Assembly: GCA_016794005.1 (NCBI GenBank)
Contig: JAEUKY010000187.1
Span: forward strand, 1-33,403
DNA: 33,403 bases
Direction: 5' to 3'
From: Rhodospirillales bacterium
GTDB taxonomy: Bacteria > Pseudomonadota > Alphaproteobacteria > CACIAM-22H2
Shown: positions 7,522 through 16,233 of the stretch, piece after piece
Layout: every line of letters begins with the position of its first letter
How positions within the stretch are numbered: position 1 is the first letter of the stretch
The notes under the pieces: model-generated
Told to the model about the DNA's origin: nothing
Database searches by the model: none
The model's input: only the letters and a program-made list of their open reading frames with translations
Position numbers and translations under genes: made by a program

Positions 7522-9480
7522 ATGGGCACGACCGGCCACAATTCCGGCGCCACGCCGCATCTCGACCGTGCGGCCGATCTCGACGTGCTGCGCCGGATGG
7601 GAACCGAGGAGCTGCGCCGCGTGGCCGAAGAGCTGCGTCGCGAGACGATCGCGGCGGTGTCGGGAACGGGCGGACATCTCGGGGCTGGGCTGGGCGTGGT
7701 CGAACTCACGGTCGCCCTCCACCACGTGTTCCGCACGCCGCACGACCGACTGATCTGGGACGTCGGCCATCAGGCCTATCCGCACAAGATCCTGACCGGC
7801 CGGCGCGACCGCATCCGCACGCTGCGCCAGGGCGGCGGGCTTTCCGGCTTCACGCGCCGCAGCGAGAGCGAGTTCGACCCGTTCGGGGCCGCGCACTCGT
7901 CGACGTCGATTTCGGCGGCCCTCGGCATGGCGGTCGCGCGCGATCTCGCCGGCGAGCGTCGCCACGCCATCGCGGTGATCGGCGACGGCTCGATGTCGGC
8001 CGGCATGGCCTATGAAGCGATGAACAATGCGGGTGCGACGCGCACGCGCCTGATCGTCATCCTCAACGACAACGACATGTCGATCGCCCCGCCGACGGGC
8101 GCCATGAGCGCCTATCTCTCGCGCCTGATCTCGTCGAAGCCATATCTGGGCCTGCGCAGCCTCGCGCGCGAGGTGGCGAGCCACCTGCCGCGTCCGTTCT
8201 TCGAGGCGGCCGAGCGCGCCGAGGAATTCGCGCGCGGCATCGTCTCGGGCGGCACGCTGTTCGAGGAGATGGGATTCTACTATGTCGGTCCGATCGACGG
8301 GCACAATCTCGACCATCTGCTGCCGATCCTTCGCAACGTGCGCGATTCGCGCGACGAGCGGCCGGTGCTAGTCCATGTCGTCACGCAGAAGGGCCGGGGC
8401 CATCCGTTCGGTGCGGAAGCCGCCGATCGCTACCATGCGGTCAACACGTTCGACCTCGTCGTCAATCCGTCGGGTGCCCTGCAGGCCAAGCCCCGCAGCG
8501 CCAAGCCGGCCGCCCCCAGCTACACGAAGGTCTTCGCCGACGCGCTGATCGCGGAGGCCGAAGCCGATCCGAAGATCGTCGCCGTCACCGCCGCGATGCC
8601 GACCGGAACCGGCCTCGACGCGTTCGCCCGGCGTTTTCCCAAGCGCTGCTTCGACGTGGGCATTGCCGAACAGCACGCGGTGACGTTTGCGGCCGGCATG
8701 GCGGCTGAGGGGCTGAAGCCCTTCTGCGCGATCTATTCGACGTTCCTGCAGCGCGGCTACGACCAGATCGTTCACGACGTGATGCTGCAGAAGCTGCCGG
8801 TGCGTTTCGCCATCGACCGCGCGGGGCTGGTCGGTGCCGACGGCGCCACGCATGCCGGTGCCTACGACCTCGCCTATCTGGGTTGCCTGCCGGACATGGT
8901 GATCATGGCAGCGGCCGACGAGGCGGAGCTTGCCCACATGGTCGCGACCGCCGCCGCCTACGATGCCGGCCCGTCCGCCTTCCGCTATCCGCGCGGCGAA
9001 GGCGTGGGGGTGACGCTGCCCGTGCGCGGCACGCCGCTGTCGATCGGCAAGGGCCGGATCGTGCGCGAAGGAACGACGGTCGCCCTCGTAAGTCTCGGTA
9101 TGCGGCTTGGCGAATGCCGGAAGGCGGCCGACGAGCTTGCGGTGCGGGGTCTGTCCGCGACCATCGCCGACATGCGGTTCCTGAAGCCGCTCGATACCGA
9201 CCTGCTGCTGCGTCTTGCCCGTTCGCACGAGGTGATCGTCACGGTCGAGGAAGGCTCAATCGGCGGATTCGGTTCGCACGTGTTGCATGCACTGGCGCAT
9301 GCCGGCCTGCTCGATGGCGGGCTCAAGGTCCGACCGCTTGTCCTGCCCGACCGCCCCATCGACCACGATACGCAGGCCCGCCAATACGCCGACGCGGGGC
9401 TCGACGCCGCGGCCATCGTGGCGACGGTCCTTTCCGCCCTCGGGCGCGCCGAAGAAGCCGGCCGGCCGGCCTCGGCTTGA
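7522..9480 (+). CDS. dxs: 1-deoxy-D-xylulose-5-phosphate synthase
   Basis: This 652-residue thiamine-diphosphate enzyme condenses pyruvate with glyceraldehyde 3-phosphate, the first step of the methylerythritol phosphate pathway. Visible motifs are [15 protein letters not shown] (about 83-97), the ThDP/Mg motif [18 protein letters not shown] (about 154-171), the catalytic Glu in [14 protein letters not shown], the [15 protein letters not shown] segment, and a C-terminal transketolase domain with MRFLKPLD. The length is usual. An N-terminal stretch of about 15 residues is unconserved. The gene starts 7 bp after ispA and its TGA overlaps the TTG start of tlyA, so the four genes are tightly linked. 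Confidence 0.95.
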   Translation: MGTTGHNSGATPHLDRAADLDVLRRMGTEELRRVAEELRRETIAAVSGTGGHLGAGLGVVELTVALHHVFRTPHDRLIWDVGHQAYPHKILTGRRDRIRTLRQGGGLSGFTRRSESEFDPFGAAHSSTSISAALGMAVARDLAGERRHAIAVIGDGSMSAGMAYEAMNNAGATRTRLIVILNDNDMSIAPPTGAMSAYLSRLISSKPYLGLRSLAREVASHLPRPFFEAAERAEEFARGIVSGGTLFEEMGFYYVGPIDGHNLDHLLPILRNVRDSRDERPVLVHVVTQKGRGHPFGAEAADRYHAVNTFDLVVNPSGALQAKPRSAKPAAPSYTKVFADALIAEAEADPKIVAVTAAMPTGTGLDAFARRFPKRCFDVGIAEQHAVTFAAGMAAEGLKPFCAIYSTFLQRGYDQIVHDVMLQKLPVRFAIDRAGLVGADGATHAGAYDLAYLGCLPDMVIMAAADEAELAHMVATAAAYDAGPSAFRYPRGEGVGVTLPVRGTPLSIGKGRIVREGTTVALVSLGMRLGECRKAADELAVRGLSATIADMRFLKPLDTDLLLRLARSHEVIVTVEEGSIGGFGSHVLHALAHAGLLDGGLKVRPLVLPDRPIDHDTQARQYADAGLDAAAIVATVLSALGRAEEAGRPASA

Positions 9481-10211
9481 GCCGCCGGCGTCTCGACCAG
9501 CTGCTCGTCGATCGCGGCCTCGCCGAGAGCCGCGCCAAGGCGCAGGCCCTCGTGATCGCCGGGCTCGTCTATTCGGGCGAGAAACGGCTCGACAAGCCGG
9601 GCACGTCCTATCCCGAGGAAACGCCCATCGAGGTGCGCGGCCAACCGCATCCGTGGGTCAGCCGCGGCGGAGTCAAGCTGGCGCACGGGCTCGCCCATTT
9701 CGCGATCGATCCGGCGGGGGCGGTCGCGATCGACGTGGGATCGTCGACCGGCGGCTTCACCGACGTATTGCTGTCGCGCGGGGCGGCGAAGGTTTACGCC
9801 GTCGATGTCGGGCACGGACAACTCGCCTGGAAGCTGCGCAACGATCCGCGCGTCGTCGTCCTCGAGCGCACGAACGCGCGCCACCTAACGGCAGCCGAGA
9901 TTCCGGACGCCGCCGATATGGTCGTGTGCGACGCGAGCTTCATCGGCCTCGAAACCGTGCTGCCGGCAGCACTTGCACTTGCGAAGCCGGGGGCTTTCCT
10001 TGTGGCGCTGATCAAGCCGCAGTTCGAGGTCGGCCCCGCGCGCGTGGGCAAGGGCGGCGTGGTGCGCGATCCGGCCCTGCACGACGAGGTATGCGCGCGC
10101 ATCGCAGGATGGCTGCCGACGCTGGGCTGGACCGTGCTGGGCATCGAACCCAGCCCGATCCTGGGGCCGGAGGGCAACCGCGAGTTCCTCGTCGCGGCCC
10201 GCAGGACCTAG
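9477..10211 (+). CDS. tlyA: TlyA-family rRNA (cytidine-2'-O)-methyltransferase
   Basis: This 244-residue protein has an N-terminal S4 RNA-binding domain ([20 protein letters not shown], about residues 3-22). An FtsJ-like SAM methyltransferase domain follows, with the SAM motif [15 protein letters not shown] (about 82-96). The K-D-K-E tetrad can be read as [20 protein letters not shown] and NREFLV. TlyA proteins methylate ribose on 16S and/or 23S rRNA; relatives have also been described as hemolysins. The only start that keeps the whole S4 domain is the TTG at 9477, whose last two bases are in the dxs TGA (TTGA). Translation is probably coupled to dxs. Its TAG overlaps the stop of the convergent transporter gene. 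Confidence 0.9.
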   Translation: MSRRRLDQLLVDRGLAESRAKAQALVIAGLVYSGEKRLDKPGTSYPEETPIEVRGQPHPWVSRGGVKLAHGLAHFAIDPAGAVAIDVGSSTGGFTDVLLSRGAAKVYAVDVGHGQLAWKLRNDPRVVVLERTNARHLTAAEIPDAADMVVCDASFIGLETVLPAALALAKPGAFLVALIKPQFEVGPARVGKGGVVRDPALHDEVCARIAGWLPTLGWTVLGIEPSPILGPEGNREFLVAARRT

Positions 10212-11458
10212 GCGAGCACGCCCACCATGGCGCCCATGAAGCATGTCGCAAGCGTGCCGGCGACGAGCGAGCGCATGCCCAGATCGACGATCTCGCGCCG
10301 CCGGTCCGGCGCCATCGTGGCGAGCCCGCCGATCATGATGCCGAGCGAACCGAAATTCGCGAAGCCGCACAGCGCATAGACGAGGATCAGCCGCGAGCGG
10401 CCGGAGAGCGCGTCGTCCGGCAGGCTCGCGAGCTGGATATAGCCGATGAATTCGTTGAGCACGGTCTTGGCGCCCATCAGCGCGCCGGCCGTTGGCGCTT
10501 CGGCCCACGGGATGCCCATCAGCCAGCACACCGGCGCCATGACCCAGCCCAGCATGCGCTCAAGCGTGAGGGCGGCTCCGAAGATCGGCGGCAGCAGGCC
10601 GAGGGTCGCGTTGGCGAGGGCGACGAGTGCGATCAGCACGATCAGCAGTGCCACGATGTTGAGCAGCAGTTCGAGCCCGGCGACCGTGCCCTTGACGATC
10701 GCGTCCATCGTGCCCTGCGCCACCGGTTCGAGGGGGCCGAGTTCGCCCTGCGTGCGCGCGTCCGCCGCGTCGGGCACCATGATGCGCCCGATCAGGATCG
10801 TGACGGGGGCCGACAGCAGCGAGGCGATCAGGATGTGGCCGAACGCGTCGGGGACCGCGCGGCCGACCACGGTGGCATAGAGGATCATCATCGTGCCGGC
10901 GATCGACGCCATGCCGCCGACCATGACGACGAAAAGCTCGCCGCGGGTCAGCCGCGCGAGATAGGGACGGATGAACAGCGGCGCTTCGACCATGCCGACG
11001 AACACGTTGGCGGCCGTCGACAGGCCGACCGCACCGCCCACGCCCAGCGCGCGCTTCAGCACGGCCGAAATCGCGCGCACGACCAGCGGAAGCACGCCCC
11101 AGTGGAACAGCAGCGTGGTCAGCGCGCTCATCACCAGCACCAGCGGCAGGGCCTGCAGGGCCAGCACGAACGCGCCGCCGGGGCTGCGTTCTTCGAACGG
11201 CAGCGCGCCGCCGCCCAGATAGCCGAACACGAACGACGTGCCCGCGCGCGTCGCGTCGGCGATCGCTTGGACGGGCGCGTTGAGCAGGCCGAACGCGTCG
11301 GCGACATACGGCACCTTCAGGAACACGACCGCGCATGCGAAGCTCGCCGCGAATCCGGCTGCGGCGTGGCGCCACGATACCAGCCGGCGGTTCTCGGACA
11401 TGGCCCAGGCGATCGCCAGCAGGCCGAACATCCCGACGAAGGCCTGGAGCCGTTCCAT
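10208..11458 (-). CDS. NupC-family concentrative nucleoside transporter
   Basis: This 416-residue polytopic inner-membrane protein imports nucleosides with cation symport. It shows many hydrophobic segments and the CNT family sequences [23 protein letters not shown] (read as [12 protein letters not shown] then [12 protein letters not shown], about residues 131-155), [15 protein letters not shown] and [18 protein letters not shown] near the C-terminus. The family C-terminal domain ends close to the stop, so the gene is complete. The ATG at 11458 overlaps the TGA of the upstream small gene (ATGA). Its TAG shares the palindrome CTAG with the tlyA stop. It is the last gene of the run fabI-aroC-small protein-transporter. 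Substrate range is not readable. Confidence 0.92.
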   Translation of the reverse strand: MERLQAFVGMFGLLAIAWAMSENRRLVSWRHAAAGFAASFACAVVFLKVPYVADAFGLLNAPVQAIADATRAGTSFVFGYLGGGALPFEERSPGGAFVLALQALPLVLVMSALTTLLFHWGVLPLVVRAISAVLKRALGVGGAVGLSTAANVFVGMVEAPLFIRPYLARLTRGELFVVMVGGMASIAGTMMILYATVVGRAVPDAFGHILIASLLSAPVTILIGRIMVPDAADARTQGELGPLEPVAQGTMDAIVKGTVAGLELLLNIVALLIVLIALVALANATLGLLPPIFGAALTLERMLGWVMAPVCWLMGIPWAEAPTAGALMGAKTVLNEFIGYIQLASLPDDALSGRSRLILVYALCGFANFGSLGIMIGGLATMAPDRRREIVDLGMRSLVAGTLATCFMGAMVGVLA

Positions 11459-11928
11459 CAGCCGCCCGGCGGCCAGTGGCGGCGCATCGCCGCGAAAATC
11501 GACTTCGTGGCGGTATCGAGCGCCGCGCCGTGGATCGAGAGGGCGGCGCGCGGACCCGCACGCCGGACGATCGGGTCGCCGAGCCAGCGCGTGCCCAGCT
11601 TCATGCGCGCGTAGGTCTCCAGGTCGACGACGATGTCGATCCGGCCGCCGCCGAGCGCGCGCAGGCCGGTCGTCGTCGCGATCTCCTCGATCCGCGTCCA
11701 TGCGACCGGCCCGTCGATCACGCCCGGCAGGGACAGGCCGGCGCGCTCGACGACCAGCTTGGGGCTGTCGTCGCGGAACTGCTGGCCGGCCTGCACGCCG
11801 TAGACCGCGACGAGAACGAGCAGGAACATCGGGCCGAGCAGGTCGCCGCCTTCCTTCCACGCGGCCCAGACCGACGCGACCGCCAGCCCGAAGCAGAGAG
11901 AGCCGAACAGGAGGTTGAGACCGGTCAT
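11458..11928 (-). CDS. Hypothetical two-helix membrane protein, PH-like tail
   Basis: This 156-residue protein belongs to no family I can name with certainty. It begins with two hydrophobic segments (about residues 3-20 and 27-45). A soluble part of about 105 residues follows, alternating strands and charged turns (KLVVERAGLSLPG, GPVAWTRIEEIATT). This resembles the small membrane-anchored, PH-like STM3941-type proteins; that comparison is from memory and weak. It overlaps the transporter gene by four bases and lies 116 bp downstream of aroC. The ATG at 11928 is chosen because the first helix starts there. In-frame GTG codons just past the aroC stop are possible alternatives. Confidence 0.7.
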   Translation of the reverse strand: MTGLNLLFGSLCFGLAVASVWAAWKEGGDLLGPMFLLVLVAVYGVQAGQQFRDDSPKLVVERAGLSLPGVIDGPVAWTRIEEIATTTGLRALGGGRIDIVVDLETYARMKLGTRWLGDPIVRRAGPRAALSIHGAALDTATKSIFAAMRRHWPPGG

Positions 11929-12044
11929 CCGCCGGCTGCGGCGGACGACGAGAAGCGGCAGCGCGGCGTCGCCCAGTGCGGCACTTGCCAGTGCGGCGGC
12001 ATCGCGCCTGTCGACGGGTGGGCGGGAACCGGCCACAGCCGGCT

Positions 12045-13115
12045 TCAGCCGCACTGCGCGCGGTGGCGCAGCATGTGGTCGGCCAGTACGCAGGCCATCA
12101 TCGCCTCGCCGACCGGAACGGCACGCAAGCCCACGCACGGATCGTGGCGGCCTTTGGTGACGATCTCGGCGTCCGCGCCGTCGATGTCGATCGTGCGGCG
12201 CGGCGACAGGATCGAGCTGGTCGGCTTGACCGCGAAACGCACGACCACGGGCTGGCCCGACGAGATCCCGCCGAGGATGCCGCCCGCATGGTTCGACAGG
12301 AAGGTCGGGCCGTCGTTGCCCGCACGCATCTCGTCGGCGTTCTGTTCGCCGGTCAACTCGGCCGCGGCGAAGCCGTCGCCGATTTCCACGCCCTTCACGG
12401 CGTTGATGCCCATCATCGCGGCGGCGAGGTCGGAATCGAGCTTGCCGTAGACGGGGGCGCCCCAGCCCGCCGGCACGCCTTCGGCGACGATCTCGACGAC
12501 GGCACCGATGGACGAGCCGGACTTGCGCGTGGCGTCGAGCAGCGTCTCCCATTCGCCCGCCGCGACCGGGTCGGGGCACCAGAACGGGTTTTCGCCGACC
12601 TGCGCCCAGTCCCAGCGCTTGCGGTCGATGCGGCTGGCGCCGATCTGCACGACCGCACCGCGGATCGTCACGCCGGCACCCAGGATCTTGCGCGCGACGG
12701 CCCCGGCGGCCACGCGGCTCGCGGTCTCGCGCGCCGAGGAGCGCCCGCCGCCGCGATAGTCGCGGATGCCGTACTTCGCCCAATAGGTATAGTCGGCATG
12801 TCCGGGACGGAACGTGCGCGCGATTTCCGAATAGTCCTTCGAGCGCTGGTCCTCGTTGCGGATCATCAGCGAAACGGGCGTGCCGGTCGTCAGCCCCTCG
12901 AAGGTGCCCGACAGGATCTCGACGCGGTCGGGTTCGCGGCGCTGGGTCACGAAGCGCGACTGGCCGGGCTTGCGCTTGTCGAGATGCGTCTGGATGTCGG
13001 CCTCGGCCAGCGCCAGGCGCGGCGGCACGCCGTCGACCACCACGCCGATGGCGGGTCCGTGGCTCTCCCCCCACGTCGTGAAGCGGAAGAGCGAACCGAA
13101 GGAGTTGGCGCTCAT
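12045..13115 (-). CDS. aroC: Chorismate synthase
   Basis: This 356-residue enzyme converts 5-enolpyruvylshikimate 3-phosphate to chorismate with reduced FMN, the last common step of aromatic amino-acid synthesis. Family signatures are [18 protein letters not shown] (about residues 6-23), the [20 protein letters not shown] region (about 108-127), [20 protein letters not shown] and the C-terminal FAVKPTSSI with [17 protein letters not shown]. The length is normal. Its ATG overlaps the fabI stop (ATGA), so it is coupled to fabI. The fabI-aroC order with pdxH nearby is common in alphaproteobacteria, which supports the call. Confidence 0.96.
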   Translation of the reverse strand: MSANSFGSLFRFTTWGESHGPAIGVVVDGVPPRLALAEADIQTHLDKRKPGQSRFVTQRREPDRVEILSGTFEGLTTGTPVSLMIRNEDQRSKDYSEIARTFRPGHADYTYWAKYGIRDYRGGGRSSARETASRVAAGAVARKILGAGVTIRGAVVQIGASRIDRKRWDWAQVGENPFWCPDPVAAGEWETLLDATRKSGSSIGAVVEIVAEGVPAGWGAPVYGKLDSDLAAAMMGINAVKGVEIGDGFAAAELTGEQNADEMRAGNDGPTFLSNHAGGILGGISSGQPVVVRFAVKPTSSILSPRRTIDIDGADAEIVTKGRHDPCVGLRAVPVGEAMMACVLADHMLRHRAQCG

Positions 13116-13954
13116 CCGCCCTTGTTCTTGAAGCCGGCGAGCAGTTCGGCGATCTCGCCCGCCGATTCGGTCGCCATCATGCCGACCACGTGGTAGCCGT
13201 TGTCGACATGCAGCGTCTCGCCCGTGACGCCGGCGCCCAGGTCCGACAGCAGGTAGAGGCCCGAATTGCCGACCTCGTCGATCGTGACCGAGCGGCGCAT
13301 CGGCGCGTTGAGCTCGTTCCACTTCAGGATATAGCGGAAGTCGCCGATGCCGGATGCCGCCAGCGTCTTGATCGGCCCGGCCGAGATCGCATTGACGCGC
13401 ACGTTCCTAGGGCCGAGATCGGACGCGAGATAGCGGACCGACGCCTCGAGGGCGGCCTTGGCCACGCCCATGACGTTGTAGTGCGGCGTCACGCGCTCGG
13501 CGCCGATATAGGTGAGCGTCAGCAACGAGCCGCCGTTCGGCATCAGCGGAATCGCGCGACGGCACACGTCGGTGAACGAGAAGCACGAGATGTCCATCGT
13601 GTTGAGGAAGTTCTCGCGCGTCGTGTCGACGTAGTGGCCCTTGAGCTGATCCTTGTCGGAATAGGCGATCGCGTGGACGACGAAATCGAGCGTGCCCCAT
13701 TCCTTCGCGATCTCGGCGAAGGCCGCGTCGAGCGAGGCGGCGTTCGTCACGTCGGCCGAGATGACCTTGGCGGCACCGAGCTGTTCGGCGAGCGGGCGCA
13801 CGCGCTTCTCGAGCGCCTCGCCCTGGTAGGTGAACGCGAGCTGTGCGCCCTGTGCGGCGACCGCCTTGGCGATACCCCAGGCGATCGAGCGGTCGTTGGC
13901 GACACCCATCACCAGCCCGCGCTTGCCCGCCATCAGACCATGCGATTGATTCAT
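13112..13954 (-). CDS. fabI: Enoyl-[acyl-carrier-protein] reductase (NADH)
   Basis: This 280-residue enzyme carries out the last reduction of each fatty-acid elongation cycle. It is a divergent short-chain dehydrogenase with the FabI cofactor motif [17 protein letters not shown] (about residues 17-33). The active-site pair Y159 and K166 sits in [19 protein letters not shown], with [14 protein letters not shown] further on. The C-terminus [17 protein letters not shown] is typical. The length is slightly above E. coli FabI because of a C-terminal extension. It is the first gene of its run, has its own promoter at 13994-14021, and overlaps aroC by four bases. Confidence 0.96.
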   Translation of the reverse strand: MNQSHGLMAGKRGLVMGVANDRSIAWGIAKAVAAQGAQLAFTYQGEALEKRVRPLAEQLGAAKVISADVTNAASLDAAFAEIAKEWGTLDFVVHAIAYSDKDQLKGHYVDTTRENFLNTMDISCFSFTDVCRRAIPLMPNGGSLLTLTYIGAERVTPHYNVMGVAKAALEASVRYLASDLGPRNVRVNAISAGPIKTLAASGIGDFRYILKWNELNAPMRRSVTIDEVGNSGLYLLSDLGAGVTGETLHVDNGYHVVGMMATESAGEIAELLAGFKNKGG

Positions 13955-13993
13955 CTTGGGAAAGTCCGTGTGTGCGTTCGCGAAATCGCGGGC

Positions 13994-14021
13994 ATCCTAC
14001 ACGAACCGTCCGGACGTTCAA
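13994..14021 (-). promoter_or_regulatory. Promoter of fabI-aroC, with palindrome in the spacer
   Basis: On the minus strand TTGAAC (14021-14016) and TAGGAT (13999-13994) are 16 bp apart, about 40 bp before the fabI ATG. The spacer contains the perfect palindrome CGTCCGGACG (14007-14016). It could bind a repressor, but such palindromes also arise by chance in GC-rich DNA. Confidence 0.45.
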
Positions 14022-14061
14022 CGAAGAAGCCCCGCCACTCGGGGTTGACCGGGGGCGGGGC
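14020..14061 (-). terminator. Intrinsic terminator after the lipoprotein gene
   Basis: Read on the minus strand, arms GCCCCGCC (14061-14054) and GGCGGGGC (14036-14029) pair around a 17-nt loop and are followed by TTCTTCGTT. A shorter stem CCCCG/CGGGG inside the same region is an alternative. It lies 28 bp after the lipoprotein stop and just before the fabI promoter, which it insulates. Confidence 0.55.
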
Positions 14062-14088
14062 CGTGCCCTGAAAGCGGCTCAGGACCGA

Positions 14089-14556
14089 TTAGTTGACGAT
14101 TTTCCAGCTTCCGTCGGCCTGGCGGCAGGCGGTTCCGTAGGCTTCCTCAGTCTTTCCGCCAACATTTACGGTCGAACGGTATTCCCGGCAGGTACTGCCG
14201 GTCTGGTCGCGACCCTCGCGAGTCGGGGTCACGGTGCCGGAGTTGCCCGAGTCGGGGTTGCTCCAGGTGATCTGCTGGCCGATGGGGGCGGTCTCGGCGC
14301 GCTGGGTTGCGCGCTGGACCTGCGCCTGATCGGCCTTGTCGAGCGACTTGCCGACTTCGCGGCCGAGGAAGGCGCCCGCCAGCGTGCCGATCGCCGTGCC
14401 GACGAGCTGGCCGTTGCCGCCGCCGAACTGCGAACCGATCACGGCACCACCGATGCCGCCGAGCACGGTGCCGACATTTTCCTTCGCTCCGCCTTCCTGG
14501 CAGGCGGCCAGCGACAGCGCGAGGGCGCCGACGGTCAAAATCCTGAGAGCGCGCAT
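14089..14556 (-). CDS. Glycine-zipper surface lipoprotein (17-kDa antigen / RT0821 type)
   Basis: This 155-residue outer-membrane lipoprotein has a signal peptide (residues 1-18) ending in the lipobox LAAC, with the lipidated Cys at 19. A glycine-zipper segment follows (about 29-65: [28 protein letters not shown]). The C-terminal domain (about 90-155) has W, Y and two Cys residues and ends ADGSWKIVN. This matches the rickettsial 17-kDa antigen/RT0821 type; members are thought to be structural envelope proteins. The ATG at 14556 has GGGAG about 8 nt upstream and fits the signal peptide exactly. The longer in-frame ATG at 14616 would bury the signal peptide. It is divergent from pdxH. Confidence 0.88.
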   Translation of the reverse strand: MRALRILTVGALALSLAACQEGGAKENVGTVLGGIGGAVIGSQFGGGNGQLVGTAIGTLAGAFLGREVGKSLDKADQAQVQRATQRAETAPIGQQITWSNPDSGNSGTVTPTREGRDQTGSTCREYRSTVNVGGKTEEAYGTACRQADGSWKIVN

Positions 14557-14588
14557 CTTTTGACTCCCTGCAAGCGATTCGCACGGGC

Positions 14589-14606
14589 CGGACGGAAATC
14601 CGTCCG
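14589..14606. promoter_or_regulatory. 18-bp perfect dyad in the lipoprotein/pdxH spacer
   Basis: CGGACGGA-AA-TCCGTCCG is a perfect inverted repeat 33 bp before the lipoprotein start. It could be an operator, or a hairpin in the lipoprotein mRNA leader. The two cannot be told apart from sequence. Confidence 0.35.
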
Positions 14607-14651
14607 CCCGGAACACAACGTCCGTCCCGGCCGTCTATTCCACAAGGGGAC

Positions 14652-14680
14652 TTGGACCCGGCCCGTCCGCAGGTCTATCT
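14652..14680 (+). promoter_or_regulatory. Possible pdxH promoter giving a nearly leaderless mRNA
   Basis: TTGGAC (14652-14657) and CTATCT (14675-14680) are separated by 17 bp. The predicted start site falls at or next to the pdxH ATG at 14688, so the message may lack a leader. The -35 match is modest. Confidence 0.35.
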
Positions 14681-14687
14681 AGGACTC

Positions 14688-15302
14688 ATGAACGACGTTG
14701 CCAAGCCCGTCCCCGAACTCGATCCGTCCGTCGATCCGCTCGCCCGGTTCGGGGAGTGGCTGGCCGAGGCAACGGAAAGCGAGCCCAACGATCCCAACGC
14801 CGTGGCGCTTGCCAGCGTCGGTCCCGACGGCATGCCGTCGCTGCGCATGGTGCTGCTGAAGGGCTTCGATTCGCGCGGCTTCGTCTTCTACACGAATCTC
14901 GGCAGCCGCAAGGGAAGCGAGCTGCTCGCGCACCCGAAGGCGGCTTTGCTGTTCCACTGGAAATCGCTGCGCCGGCAGGTCCGCGTCCAGGGGCCGGTCG
15001 AGAGCGTGACCGACGCCGAAGCCGACGAGTACTTCGCCACGCGCCCGCGCGGCAGCCAGATCGGTGCCTGGGCTTCGATCCAGTCGCGCCCGCTTGCGGG
15101 CCGGTTCGAGCTGGAGAAGCGCGTGGCCGAGTTCGCGATCAGGTACGCGATCGGCGACGTGCCGCGCCCGCCGCACTGGTCGGGCTTCCGCGTCGTCCCG
15201 CAGAGGATCGAGTTCTGGCACGACCGGCCCTTCCGCCTGCACGAGCGGATCGTCCACGAGCGCGCCGACGCCGGCTGGTCGTCGACGCGCCTCTATCCCT
15301 GA
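14688..15302 (+). CDS. pdxH: Pyridoxamine/pyridoxine 5'-phosphate oxidase
   Basis: This 204-residue FMN enzyme makes pyridoxal 5'-phosphate, the active form of vitamin B6. Family motifs are [20 protein letters not shown] (about residues 40-59), [21 protein letters not shown] (read as [13 protein letters not shown]), [41 protein letters not shown] and the C-terminal WSSTRLYP. The length is that of a complete protein. The ATG at 14688 is chosen over the TTG at 14652, which falls inside the putative -35 and adds unconserved residues. Its stop is 7 bp before the metal efflux gene, so the two are probably co-transcribed. Confidence 0.95.
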   Translation: MNDVAKPVPELDPSVDPLARFGEWLAEATESEPNDPNAVALASVGPDGMPSLRMVLLKGFDSRGFVFYTNLGSRKGSELLAHPKAALLFHWKSLRRQVRVQGPVESVTDAEADEYFATRPRGSQIGAWASIQSRPLAGRFELEKRVAEFAIRYAIGDVPRPPHWSGFRVVPQRIEFWHDRPFRLHERIVHERADAGWSSTRLYP

Positions 15303-15309
15303 GACGGAC

Positions 15310-16233
15310 ATGGCGAACGCCGAAATCCAGATCGATCCCGGTACTCGCGCACGTCTCCTGCGCGGGGCGACCTATGCGGCCGTCGCCGTGGCGATGGCGC
15401 TGATCTCGGCCAAGGTCGTCGCCTGGGCGCTGACCGACTCCGTCTCGGTGCTGTCGAGCCTGCTCGACTCGCTCCTCGACGTCGCGGCATCGATCGTCAA
15501 TCTCGTCGCGGTCCGCCACGCGCTCGTACCTGCCGACGACGAGCACCGCTTCGGCCACGGCAAGGCGGAGGCCATCGCCGGCCTTGTCCAGTCGGCCTTC
15601 ATCGCGGGCTCGGCGCTTCTGCTTTTTTCCGAAGCGGCCCATCGCCTCTGGAATCCGGTGCCGGTCGACAACGGCGGCATCGGCATCGCCGTCATGATCC
15701 TGTCGATGGCGCTGACGTTCGTGCTGGTCCAGTACCAGCGCCACGTCGTCCGACGGACCGGATCCGTCGCGGTCGGGGCCGACAGACTCCACTACATGTC
15801 GGATTTCCTCCTCAATGGCGGCGTGGCGCTATCGCTGGTCGCGTCGATCTGGTTCGACACGCGCATCGTCGATCCGGTCTGCGGCCTCGCCATCGGGGCA
15901 TGGATCCTGAGAGGGGCCTGGCGGATCGGCCGCGACTCGCTCGACCACCTGATGGACCGCGAACTGCCGGACGAGACGCGCGCGCGGATCGTCGCGATCG
16001 CGCGCGCGGTCCCCGACATCAAGGACGTCCACGACCTGCGCACGCGGGCGAACGGGTCGAGCATCCACGTGCAGCTCCATCTCGACATGGACGGCACGTT
16101 GACGCTGAACCGCGCGCACGCGGCCGCCGACGCGGTCGAGGCGGCGATCGAGGCCGCGTTCCCGGGAGCGGACGTGATCGTCCACATGGACCCGGAGAAC
16201 GTCGTCGAGCACGTCCGCGTGCCGCTGGCCTGA
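15310..16233 (+). CDS. Cation diffusion facilitator (FieF/YiiP-like) metal efflux protein
   Basis: This 307-residue inner-membrane exporter of divalent metals (Zn, Fe, possibly Mn or Cd) works by proton exchange. It has about six membrane segments in residues 15-205 and a cytoplasmic metal-sensing C-terminal domain (about 210-300). The transport site is readable as D53-xxx-D57 in DSLLD and H161-xxx-D165 in HYMSD. This DD-HD set and its spacing match the FieF/YiiP subgroup. The cytoplasmic HVQLHLDMDG and VIVHMDPE segments carry further His and Asp residues. Its TGA overlaps the start of the next gene (ATGA), so they are coupled. Confidence 0.93.
   Translation: MANAEIQIDPGTRARLLRGATYAAVAVAMALISAKVVAWALTDSVSVLSSLLDSLLDVAASIVNLVAVRHALVPADDEHRFGHGKAEAIAGLVQSAFIAGSALLLFSEAAHRLWNPVPVDNGGIGIAVMILSMALTFVLVQYQRHVVRRTGSVAVGADRLHYMSDFLLNGGVALSLVASIWFDTRIVDPVCGLAIGAWILRGAWRIGRDSLDHLMDRELPDETRARIVAIARAVPDIKDVHDLRTRANGSSIHVQLHLDMDGTLTLNRAHAAADAVEAAIEAAFPGADVIVHMDPENVVEHVRVPLA

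Noticed and set aside
9287-11614. A 775-codon plus-strand frame across tlyA and the nucleoside transporter
   Set aside because: The translation is Arg/Gln/His-rich with no motif, and both covered genes are well supported on their own frames.
14029-14061. The GC-rich inverted repeat after the lipoprotein gene as an operator
   Set aside because: Its position behind a stop codon and the following T-rich stretch on the minus strand fit a terminator better.
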